From: Microcoleaceae cyanobacterium UBA9251
GTDB taxonomy: Bacteria; Cyanobacteriota; Cyanobacteriia; Cyanobacteriales; Microcoleaceae
NCBI GenBank assembly: GCA_003542015.1
Contig: DPLL01000317.1
Span: 1 to 5,728, forward strand
Reading direction: 5' to 3'
Length of the DNA: 5,728 nt
The position numbers and the translations under genes were made by a program. This document shows, piece by piece, positions 1 to 4,512 of this stretch. Numbering within the stretch: the stretch's first letter is position 1; the number at the start of each line of letters is the position of its first letter. The notes beneath the pieces were generated by a model. That model worked only from the letters and a program-made list of their open reading frames with translations. It ran no database searches and was not told the origin of the DNA.

Positions 1-1
1 G

Positions 2-148
2 GGGGATCTGGCCTTAATAGTCAAACAGCAGACTGATACTACGTTTGACATTAAGTTGACACCTATGAGCAATGCCTTATCCCTAGGAGGATTGAACGAT
101 AAGTGGGTGTACCTCATAACAGCGGTTTCCGCTGTATCCCTCCTATAG
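2..148 (+). CDS. C-terminal fragment of an unidentified protein, cut by the left edge of the window
   Basis: Frame 2 is open from the first base of the window to a TAG at 146-148 (48 codons). It reads as a plausible protein tail: a beta-strand-like stretch (DLALIVKQQTDTTFDIKLTP), then a short Gly/Asn turn, then a hydrophobic end (KWVYLITAVSAVSLL) that could be a terminal membrane helix. An internal ATG at 65 lies in the same frame, but the frame stays open upstream of it, so a gene entering from outside is more likely than a 27-residue peptide. I do not recognise the family. A run of 48 codons without a stop can arise by chance, so the composition rather than the length supports this call. 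After the TAG the same frame stays open to a TGA at 257-259, which could mean that the TAG is itself a premature stop. Confidence 0.42.
   Translation, partial: GDLALIVKQQTDTTFDIKLTPMSNALSLGGLNDKWVYLITAVSAVSLL
119..135. other. Short perfect hairpin over the end of the left-edge reading frame
   Basis: ACAGCGG (119-125) and CCGCTGT (129-135) form a 7-bp stem with a TTT loop. A second pair, TAGGAGG (84-90) with CCTCCTA (139-145), can close around it. No T-run follows directly, so this is not a standard intrinsic terminator. It may be a structured 3' end of the left-edge gene or chance. Confidence 0.3.
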
Positions 149-312
149 ATTAGACTCCCGTCATGGTTTTTTCCTGAAAAATTACGGTTTGGCGTACCGC
201 TACAACTGATTTGCGATGGATGGCCAGTTTTAGTCTCTCTCAATGGCGCTTGTTGCTGAATCAGAAACCGAGAATCGACGCACCGAATATGATCCCAGAT
301 TTTGTCCAGAGT

Positions 313-332
313 TATAGCCCACATTCCGCACC
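313..332 (+). repeat. Left terminal inverted repeat of the MITE-like element
   Basis: TATAGCCCACATTCCGCACC pairs with 487-506 with one mismatch, at G317 against T502. The core CCCACATTCCGCACC is perfectly matched. Confidence 0.7.
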
Positions 333-422
333 CTCAACTCTCACCATCGGTTTTTACTTATTTTTATCAAGCAATAAAGCTCTAAATTAGATCTATCTAC
401 GTATATTTACGTACAAAAAATG

Positions 423-451
423 TTAAAAAGGCAGAATTTTTCACTTTTTAA
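423..451. other. Internal hairpin of the MITE-like element
   Basis: TTAAAAAG (423-430) and CTTTTTAA (444-451) form an 8-bp AT-rich stem with a 13-nt loop. Sub-terminal hairpins are common in such small elements, but in AT-rich DNA this could be chance. Confidence 0.3.
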
Positions 452-486
452 TAGTTTTTTCAGTAATTATACTGTGTAAAATCCCA

Positions 487-506
487 GGTGCGGAATGTGG
501 GTTATA
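487..506 (-). repeat. Right terminal inverted repeat of the MITE-like element
   Basis: GGTGCGGAATGTGGGTTATA is the near-exact reverse complement of 313-332. Confidence 0.7.
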
Positions 507-641
507 CTATCTTGTTGAAAGAAGGCCAAATTCAGGACTAAGGCCCGGTGACAGCAGCCCTATTTTTCGATGTACGTCAGAGAAAATAAGTTAGAAGCCA
601 TGAATCTAGGCACTTTGGCTAAGTCCAATCAGCCTTTTCCC
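507..641. other. Intergenic stretch without a supported gene
   Basis: This lies between the MITE-like element and the promoter region of the PEP-CTERM gene. I see no open frame of useful length with a ribosome binding site on either strand, and no tRNA-like or other RNA gene signature. Together with 149-312 and the element at 313-506 it makes up most of the 609-base gene-free gap. Confidence 0.5.
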
Positions 642-661
642 AATCTTCATCGAATCTTCAT
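642..661 (+). promoter_or_regulatory. Phased direct repeat, possible activator site
   Basis: AATCTTCAT occurs at 642-650 and again at 653-661, an 11-base period, which is one helical turn. The second copy ends 9 bases before the putative -35 box at 671. OmpR/PhoB-type response regulators commonly bind tandem direct repeats with this period just upstream of -35. The sequence does not match a cyanobacterial motif I can name, so the regulator is unknown. Confidence 0.35.
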
Positions 662-670
662 AAAAACTAC

Positions 671-699
671 TTGCCTTAGCCTGTGTTTCCGTTTATATT
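671..699 (+). promoter_or_regulatory. Predicted sigma-70-type promoter of the PEP-CTERM gene
   Basis: TTGCCT (671-676) and TATATT (694-699) are separated by 17 bases and match the -35 and -10 consensus at 4/6 and 5/6 positions. Transcription would begin near 706 and give a leader of about 50 bases. AAAGGTG at 745-751 can serve as the ribosome binding site for the ATG at 758. Confidence 0.55.
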
Positions 700-757
700 G
701 AGGATGTGAAGGTAAAAAAACCTGATTCCAGTCCACATAAAAATAAAGGTGTCAACC

Positions 758-1435
758 ATGAAATCCTCATTAAATTTAGTCAAATCTATTTGAGCTGTTG
801 CCGGTTTCGCCGCTCTTAGTGCAGTATCCGCAGCACCAGCCTCCGCCTTCAGCTTTGGTAATATCGTTGGTGGCGATACGGTGGGAGATGCCTATGTTAA
901 TGACTTTAGCTTTAATGTCACAGATGGTGGCTCAAATAACGTTCTCTTCAAAATTGCCAATAACAATACATCCGTCCCCGGTATATTTATTGGTTCAGTT
1001 TACTTTGACACAGGTTCTAATACCAATTTATTGAGCGCCTTTGGCATTGATGTTGGTAATACCGGCACCGTTGATTTTCAAGATAATGGAACTGCTAATA
1101 TGGCACAAAGTGCGAACCTTAGCAGTCCTTGGTCCACTGATTTTTCAGCTACGAAAAAAGGTGGTGCGGCGAACAGTGTCCAAACTGGTGAGGTTTTGGG
1201 GTTGAGCTTTACTGGAAATTATAATAACGTAGTTTCCGCGTTGAATAATGGTTCTTTAAAAGTAGGTTTGCACGTCCAGGGTATTAATGGCGGTAGCGAC
1301 ACTTTCGTCAGCGGCATCAGTGCTGGCAACACTCAAAATACTCCTGAACCTTTAACAATGCTGGCTGCTGGAGCTGCTGTTGGGTTTGGTGGTATGTTCA
1401 AAAAGCAACGCGCTCAGGCTCAAAAAGCTGAATAG
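758..1435 (+). pseudogene. PEP-CTERM sorting-domain protein with an in-frame TGA in the signal peptide
   Basis: This is a predicted secreted surface protein, substrate type for an exosortase. Ignoring the stop, the frame encodes 225 residues. They comprise a Lys-containing N-terminus (MKSSLNLVKSI), a TGA at codon 12 (791-793), a hydrophobic Ala/Val core, and a signal peptidase site at about APASA|FSFG (after residue 30). A Gly/Asn/Ser/Asp-rich, beta-strand-like body follows to about 190. The C-terminal sorting signal is Pro-Glu-Pro at 196-198, a hydrophobic stretch at about 199-214 and a basic KKQR at 215-218. The ATG is chosen because it follows AAAGGTG and gives a complete signal peptide. 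Restarting at the in-frame GTG at 881 would lose the signal peptide. The rest of the frame is undamaged, so the lesion is recent, an error, or read through (one base change from GGA, CGA or TGG). The exosortase gene follows 158 bases later. Biological function of the body is unknown. Confidence 0.8.
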
Positions 1436-1502
1436 GCTATCATTTTAACTGGTTTTCGCTCATGGCTTGACGCCAAACTGATTATCTTATGATAGAGCTA
1501 AA

Positions 1503-1542
1503 AAACCTGGTTTCACCAAGAAACCAGGTTTCTTATTGTTTT
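1503..1542 (+). terminator. Intrinsic terminator after the PEP-CTERM gene
   Basis: AAACCTGGTTT (1503-1513) and AAACCAGGTTT (1521-1531) form a perfect 11-bp stem with a 7-nt loop, followed by a T-rich tail (CTTATTGTTTT). It lies 67 bases after the TAG at 1433-1435. Its tail overlaps the possible -35 region of the next promoter, so the exosortase is probably transcribed separately. Confidence 0.8.
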
Positions 1543-1563
1543 ATTTAAACGACATGGTATAAT
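1536..1563 (+). promoter_or_regulatory. Extended -10 promoter of the exosortase gene
   Basis: TATAAT at 1558-1563 is a perfect -10 box, preceded by TGG (1555-1557), which gives the extended TGnTATAAT form. The -35 is weak (TTGTTT at 1536-1541, 16-base spacing), as is usual for extended -10 promoters. Transcription would start near 1570, leaving a leader of only about 24 bases with no clear Shine-Dalgarno sequence. Confidence 0.6.
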
Positions 1564-1593
1564 CTAATCAATCAACTAATAACTAATATCAAA

Positions 1594-2430
1594 ATGTTCA
1601 AAAAAGAACTTTTTGGGCTAATCATTATCGCCACAGGTTTAGTAACCCTGAATATGACACTCCTCTGGAAAATGGGGGATATTGCTCATTTTTATATGAG
1701 TGTAGTTTTTTGGTGCGCTGTGGGTTCCCTACTTTGGGACAAGCAGGATATTCTCAAACAGAGTGAGCTAAAAAGTGACCTATTATCGAGAGTCGCTGGG
1801 ACAATATTAATAGCTTTTATTTTATTTAAAAGTGCTATGGTTTCCAGTAAAATCGATATTTTTTTAAGAATTGCACCTTTTTTGTCTGGTTTAGGTTTGG
1901 CCCTAATTGCGGTAGGTTTTCAGGATTTAAAAAAATATTGGCGTGAATTGGTAATACTATTTTTTCATGGCATCCCCAGTGTACTTACGTCACCTTTAGT
2001 AGATATTATTACCTCGTTTACAGCTCAATCCGCTTATTTTAGTTTGTGGTATTTGGGTTTTAATGCAACACGTGAGGGTAATTATGTTGCTTTACCGACA
2101 GGAAGGGTGTTGGTATATGGGGGATGTTCGGGTATCGAGGCCATGAATTACTTATTAGGTTTATCTGTAGTTTGTTTGTTGATGTTTCCTACTAAACAAA
2201 ATAAAGCTTTGGTAATAGGTGTCGCTGTCGCTTTGGGTTTTATGATTAATGCTTTGAGAGTGGCGGCAATGGCTTTGTTAGTTGCATCTAATCGCCTAGA
2301 TTTGTTTAAATATTGGCATGAGGGTGAAGGTTCTTTGGTGGTGGGGATGATTGCGGTAGTTTTGTTTGGGATATTTTATCAATTTATCTTGAAACAAGAT
2401 AGCAAAATTAGTAAAAGTTCGGGAAAATAA
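1594..2430 (+). CDS. Exosortase (cyanoexosortase family), membrane transpeptidase/protease for PEP-CTERM proteins
   Basis: This 278-residue polytopic membrane protein has about eight hydrophobic segments, including about 6-24, 33-48, 68-84, 94-109, 119-135, 186-199, 206-230 and 247-266. The exosortase catalytic triad is visible: Cys178 in GGCSGIE, Arg222 in NALR and His242 in WHEGEGS. Length and motif order fit cyanobacterial exosortases; I cannot assign the A, B or C subtype by eye. Family knowledge: these enzymes recognise the PEP-CTERM tail of Sec-exported proteins and cleave near it, probably transferring the product to another surface molecule. The adjacent PEP-CTERM gene is the obvious candidate substrate. 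Many exosortases sit beside an EpsI-like accessory gene; none is present downstream, where the heptamer array starts 54 bases after the stop. The ATG at 1594 fits the promoter position, although no Shine-Dalgarno sequence is clear. No lesion is seen. Confidence 0.9.
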   Translation: MFKKELFGLIIIATGLVTLNMTLLWKMGDIAHFYMSVVFWCAVGSLLWDKQDILKQSELKSDLLSRVAGTILIAFILFKSAMVSSKIDIFLRIAPFLSGLGLALIAVGFQDLKKYWRELVILFFHGIPSVLTSPLVDIITSFTAQSAYFSLWYLGFNATREGNYVALPTGRVLVYGGCSGIEAMNYLLGLSVVCLLMFPTKQNKALVIGVAVALGFMINALRVAAMALLVASNRLDLFKYWHEGEGSLVVGMIAVVLFGIFYQFILKQDSKISKSSGK

Positions 2431-2484
2431 TTAGTTGAAAGTTGAGGTAATATAGCCTTTCTCAGTAACAGTGCGGTACGCTTC

Positions 2485-2617
2485 GGGCATAGGGCTTCGG
2501 GCATAGGGCTTCGGGCATAGGGCATAGGGCATCGGGCATAGGGCATAGGGCATAGGGCATAGGGCATAGGGCATAGGGCATAGGGCATAGGGCATAGGGC
2601 ATAGGGCATAGGGCATA
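2485..2617. repeat. Heptanucleotide tandem array, 19 units of GGGCATA
   Basis: Nineteen uninterrupted 7-base units run from 2485 to 2617. Sixteen are exactly GGGCATA; units 2 and 4 are GGGCTTC and unit 7 is GGGCATC. This is the STRR type of short tandem repeat known from filamentous cyanobacteria. Because 7 is not a multiple of 3 and the unit makes no stop on the minus strand, that strand shows overlapping pseudo-open frames of MPYALCP repeats, which should not be annotated as genes. All variants are near the left end while the right 12 units are identical, which suggests recent expansion on the right by slippage. Confidence 0.95.
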
Positions 2618-2791
2618 CCTCACCAAGATTGAGAACTGCTATATATCGGTTGTTCGATTTCCACTCTAATAGTCAGGAGTCTCGCTGACTCAACTTTCCG
2701 GGTGTTGAAATCCGCCACCTGTCACTACCTGTAATTGAACTGCGGTTATATATATCATAGAAATAATGTCAGGAATTAGAGGAAACTGGTT

Positions 2792-3289
2792 ATGGCAACC
2801 AATGAAAGTCAAATAAGCCAAATTTACGGTTCTGAGGATGCTCAAGCTATTCTGCAAATTGCGATCGCCCAAAAAGAAGAAAACGGAGAACTTTCGCGAG
2901 TGCAGTTGTTCGAGATTGCAGCGGAATTGGGCATTTCCGAACAGGATATTGTGGCGGCGGAACAGCAATGGTTAGCAAATAGAGGGGAAGTTCAAGAAAA
3001 ACTGGCTTTTAATCGTTACCGTCGCGGCAAATTGCAGAAAAACTTGACAAAGTACGCAATTGTCAATACTTTTTTAGTTTTGCTAAATCTAGCAGCAGCC
3101 CACGAGCTTTCTTGGTCGATTTTCATTCTACTAGGTTGGGGGTTGGGATTGTCGCTGAATGCTTGGAATGTGTATCAAACTGAAGGGGAAGATTACGAAC
3201 AGGCGTTTCAAGGGTGGCGGTTGAAGAAACAAGTCGGAGAGTCTATTGGTACTGCAACAAATAAGTTTCTGAAGTGGTTGCAGTCGTGA
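2792..3289 (+). CDS. 2TM domain-containing membrane protein
   Basis: This is a 165-residue protein of unknown function. Residues about 12-62 are a soluble, mainly helical acidic region with a short helix-turn-like stretch (LFEIAAELGISEQDI). A basic segment (RYRRGKLQKN, 75-84) leads into two closely spaced membrane helices at about 86-103 and 108-125. The tail (about 128-165) begins acidic and becomes amphipathic. The basic lead-in followed by a short helical hairpin and an acidic exit (NVYQTEGEDYEQAF) is the pattern of the 2TM family, which has no established biochemical role. The start is supported by GAGGA at 2779-2783, 8 bases before the ATG. The gene stands alone, with no close upstream neighbour and 63 bases before the next small gene. 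A HIP1 octamer lies inside it at 2861. The family call is by pattern and fairly secure. Confidence 0.8.
   Translation: MATNESQISQIYGSEDAQAILQIAIAQKEENGELSRVQLFEIAAELGISEQDIVAAEQQWLANRGEVQEKLAFNRYRRGKLQKNLTKYAIVNTFLVLLNLAAAHELSWSIFILLGWGLGLSLNAWNVYQTEGEDYEQAFQGWRLKKQVGESIGTATNKFLKWLQS
2861..2868. repeat. HIP1 octamer inside the 2TM gene
   Basis: GCGATCGC, the highly iterated palindrome of many cyanobacterial genomes. Further intact copies are at 3335-3342 and 3613-3620. Confidence 0.85.
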
Positions 3290-3334
3290 GAATTTCATGT
3301 TCGATCGCGCAAATACTCGGTTTTTTGGTGAAGT

Positions 3335-3342
3335 GCGATCGC
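3335..3342. repeat. HIP1 octamer in the gap before the small ParB-like gene
   Basis: GCGATCGC sits in the longer context AAGTGCGATCGCC (3331-3343), which recurs at 3609-3621, so the flanks are repeated as well as the octamer. Confidence 0.85.
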
Positions 3343-3352
3343 CGTTTTGCCA

Positions 3353-3547
3353 ATGCCACTGATTCCTAATATTGCCACTAGGCGGCAACCTTCCTGTACT
3401 ATATCTTTATCAAGTCTGCTTCACGATAAAGACGATCCAATTGTTCTCTATCGCGGTACACATCCTTACGAATTGTGTGACGGCAGACACAGAGTTTATT
3501 TGGCTAATCAACGAGGAATTAAATTAGTTCCGGCTGCTTTCAACTAA
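3353..3547 (+). CDS. Small protein with a ParB/sulfiredoxin-like motif, hypothetical
   Basis: A 64-residue protein if started at the ATG at 3353; a TTG at 3347 would add two residues. The frame is closed upstream by a TGA at 3329-3331, so no longer N-terminus exists here. The layout is a basic N-terminus (TRRQPS), strand-like ISLSSLL, PIVLYRG (29-35), then YELCDGRHRVYLA (39-51) and GIKLVPAAF (55-63). A strand followed by DG-R-HR on a helix, then a short strand ending in IPA, resembles the core of the ParB N-terminal/sulfiredoxin fold, where this segment contacts nucleotide. This is by eye, with no alignment. At 64 residues it is shorter than usual ParB domains and lacks any DNA-binding region, so it may be a stand-alone minimal domain or a remnant. 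No Shine-Dalgarno sequence is visible. It follows the 2TM gene by 63 bases and has no evident functional partner. Confidence 0.55.
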   Translation: MPLIPNIATRRQPSCTISLSSLLHDKDDPIVLYRGTHPYELCDGRHRVYLANQRGIKLVPAAFN

Positions 3548-3549
3548 AT

Positions 3550-3579
3550 CTAATCAGAAAAGTAAAATTTACTTATTAG
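3550..3579. other. Palindrome just after the ParB-like gene
   Basis: AAGTAAA (3560-3566) and TTTACTT (3568-3574) are a perfect inverted repeat around one central base. CTAAT (3550-3554) and ATTAG (3575-3579) extend it imperfectly. It starts 2 bases after the stop codon. There is no T-run, so it could be a weak transcript end or a protein-binding site. Confidence 0.35.
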
Positions 3580-3586
3580 CAAAAGA

Positions 3587-3624
3587 GTGATCGCCCTTTT
3601 TCTTCCCAAAGTGCGATCGCCCTT
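3587..3624. repeat. Imperfect direct repeat containing a HIP1 octamer
   Basis: GTGATCGCCCTT (3587-3598) and GTGCGATCGCCCTT (3611-3624) differ only by a CG in the second copy, which makes it an intact HIP1 octamer at 3613-3620. The first looks like a decayed HIP1 site with matching flanks. Confidence 0.6.
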
Positions 3625-3633
3625 AATTTCTCA

Positions 3634-3663
3634 TTGCTTCAACTAAATGGAGCGTGCTATAAT
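3634..3663 (+). promoter_or_regulatory. Promoter of the toxin-antitoxin operon
   Basis: TATAAT at 3658-3663 is a perfect -10 box with the extended TGC in front (3655-3657). TTGCTT at 3634-3639 is a possible -35 with 18-base spacing. Transcription would start near 3670, about 35 bases before the antitoxin ATG. Confidence 0.6.
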
Positions 3664-3673
3664 TAGTCATAGC
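3656..3673. promoter_or_regulatory. Candidate operator overlapping the -10 box
   Basis: GCTAT (3656-3660) and ATAGC (3669-3673) are a short inverted repeat with an 8-base spacer covering the -10 box and start point. This is a natural place for the antitoxin to repress its own operon, as is usual for such modules. The arms are only 5 bp, so chance is possible. Confidence 0.28.
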
Positions 3674-3704
3674 TTCCAGTAAGTCAGATATAGGAGTTTC
3701 CAGC

Positions 3705-3971
3705 ATGGATGCAAGTCAGATTGCCACTGTGACAGCAGAACACAAACTGCAATTCCCGCCTGAAATTTTAGCTCAACTACGTCCAGGCGATCGATACCAA
3801 TTTTCTTTAACCGAAACTGAAATTATTTTAACAAAAATTCCCCTGTCGCAAACAGACTTGGATGAATTCCTCGAACATCTAGAAGAATTAGAACCAAATC
3901 CCAATCAACCTACTCTGCAAGAAATTAGTGAAATTGTTAAAGAAGTTCGACAAGAGTTGTGGTCTAACTAA
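3705..3971 (+). CDS. Antitoxin with AbrB/MazE-like DNA-binding domain
   Basis: An 88-residue protein. Residues about 6-45 fit the swapped-hairpin AbrB/SpoVT fold (IATVTAEHKLQFPPEILAQL, then RPGDRYQF, then a short strand pair). This fold usually dimerises to bind operator DNA. Residues about 50-63 are strongly acidic and 70-86 form a likely C-terminal helix ending in RQELW, the part expected to embrace and block the toxin. The start is set by AGGAG at 3692-3696, 8 bases before the ATG. Its TAA overlaps the toxin ATG by one base (TAATG at 3969-3973), so the two are translationally coupled. Family knowledge suggests that the antitoxin neutralises the PIN toxin and, with it, represses the promoter upstream. 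The usual GxxxIP core is relaxed to HKLQFP here, so the domain is slightly divergent. Confidence 0.8.
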   Translation: MDASQIATVTAEHKLQFPPEILAQLRPGDRYQFSLTETEIILTKIPLSQTDLDEFLEHLEELEPNPNQPTLQEISEIVKEVRQELWSN

Positions 3972-4390
3972 TGAGAGTTGTATTGGATGTCAACGTTTGG
4001 ATTTCAGCTTTACTATGGGGCGGAATTCCTGGTCAAATGCTGCGGCTAGCCCGAAATCAACAAATTACTATATTTACTTCCGAACCCTTATTGTTGGAAC
4101 TGGAAACCACACTAAACCGTGCTAAATTTCTGCCACAATTGCAACAGCGAGATTATACGGTTGAATATCTCATGTCTGTAGTCAAAGGATTTTCCACTTC
4201 TTCTTCAACAACTCCTATTAATGTTCCTGAACTGCGAGATCCTAAAGATGCCAAAATTATAGAAACAGCTTTAGGCGCTGATGCAGAAGCTATTGTAACT
4301 GGCGATTTAGATTTACTGACTCTCCGCGAAGTTGAACAAATACCAATTCTGACTCCAACAGATTTTATTAATTGCTATTTTCCTAATTAA
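3971..4390 (+). CDS. PIN-domain toxin, putative RNase of a VapBC-like module
   Basis: A 139-residue single-domain PIN protein, close to the usual length. The acidic metal-binding residues are in place: Asp6 with Asn8 (LDVNVW), Glu43 (in LLLELE), Asp93 (in RDPKDAKIIETA) and Asp112 with Asp114 (TGDLDLL). The N-terminal motif (MRVVLDVNVWISALLW) and the late TGDLDLL followed by ILTPTDF fit the group annotated as putative toxin-antitoxin toxin component, PIN family. PIN toxins are Mg2+-dependent endoribonucleases that typically cut tRNA or rRNA; the target of this one cannot be read from sequence. With all catalytic residues present it is probably active. It overlaps the antitoxin stop by one base and has no separate ribosome binding site, relying on coupling. 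An inverted repeat begins at its last codons (4383). Confidence 0.87.
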   Translation: MRVVLDVNVWISALLWGGIPGQMLRLARNQQITIFTSEPLLLELETTLNRAKFLPQLQQRDYTVEYLMSVVKGFSTSSSTTPINVPELRDPKDAKIIETALGADAEAIVTGDLDLLTLREVEQIPILTPTDFINCYFPN

Positions 4391-4450
4391 AGTAGGGGGT
4401 AGCATATCGCTAATCTAGAGCGTCTTACGTTTAATTAGAACGACCTACTT
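4383..4450. other. Two interlocking inverted repeats at the toxin 3' end
   Basis: CTAATTAAA (4383-4391) pairs perfectly with TTTAATTAG (4430-4438), and AAGTAGG (4390-4396) pairs perfectly with CCTACTT (4444-4450). The second pairing crosses the first, so the RNA could form either hairpin or a pseudoknot-like fold. The first arm includes the toxin stop codon. The composition is AT-rich and functional meaning is unproven. Confidence 0.35.
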
Positions 4451-4459
4451 ATCTGTTGC

Positions 4460-4498
4460 TTGCAGTTGCGCCAAAAGCGCGCCCAAGCGCAACTGCAA
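4460..4498. terminator. Hairpin between the convergent toxin and CHAD genes
   Basis: TTGCAGTTGCGC (4460-4471) and GCGCAACTGCAA (4487-4498) form a perfect 12-bp GC-rich stem with a 15-nt loop. It is 69 bases after the toxin stop and 14 bases beyond the CHAD stop on the other strand. There is no T-run on either side, so it may act as a bidirectional transcript-end or RNA-stabilising hairpin rather than a classical intrinsic terminator. Confidence 0.55.
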
Positions 4499-4512
4499 AC
4501 CCACTAAAATTA

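Larger units (their letters stand above)
313..506. mobile_element. MITE-like non-autonomous element with 20-bp terminal inverted repeats
   Basis: The ends at 313-332 and 487-506 are reverse complements at 19 of 20 positions, with a perfect 15-bp core (CCCACATTCCGCACC at 318-332 and its complement at 487-501). The enclosed 154 bases are AT-rich and contain no credible reading frame, so the element cannot encode its own transposase. TTATA lies outside the core on both sides (312-316 and 502-506, with one extra G at 317 on the left) and may be a target-site duplication. Because TATA is self-complementary, duplication and inverted-repeat extension cannot be told apart here. Small size, paired termini and lack of coding capacity fit a MITE mobilised in trans; the parent insertion sequence is not identified. 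The element lies in a non-coding gap and disrupts no recognisable gene. Confidence 0.65.

Noticed and set aside
84..145. Small structured RNA or riboswitch at the left edge
   Set aside because: Nested stems (84-90 with 139-145, and 119-135) are present, but they lie within a frame that reads as protein and match no RNA family I can recognise.
85..148. Stand-alone small peptide started at TTG 92 after AGGAGG
   Set aside because: The spacing from AGGAGG (85-90) to TTG (92) is only one base, too short, and the same frame is open all the way to the left edge.
798..1034. Plus-strand frame overlapping the PEP-CTERM gene
   Set aside because: Low-complexity shadow in another frame; the signal peptide, body and PEP tail all lie in the frame starting at 758.
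2379..2616. Minus-strand open frames made of MPYALCP repeats across the heptamer array
   Set aside because: They are a by-product of a 7-base repeat without stops on that strand; the units shift frame and the flanks show no gene structure.
2485..2617. CRISPR array
   Set aside because: The units are 7 bases long and directly contiguous, without spacers, so this is a simple tandem repeat.
2671..2691. Hairpin (AGTCA/TGACT or GAGTC/GACTC) upstream of the 2TM gene
   Set aside because: Only 5-bp arms, competing with one another, with no T-run; not distinguishable from chance.
2690..2968. Minus-strand frame over the start of the 2TM gene
   Set aside because: No ribosome binding site or recognisable domain, and it is antisense to a gene with a clear Shine-Dalgarno sequence and membrane helices.
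3131..3388. Minus-strand frame over the end of the 2TM gene and the following gap
   Set aside because: Shadow frame with no domain pattern; it crosses the supported end of the 2TM gene.
3928..4125. Plus-strand frame bridging antitoxin and toxin
   Set aside because: Overlaps two well-supported genes in a different frame and shows no family pattern.
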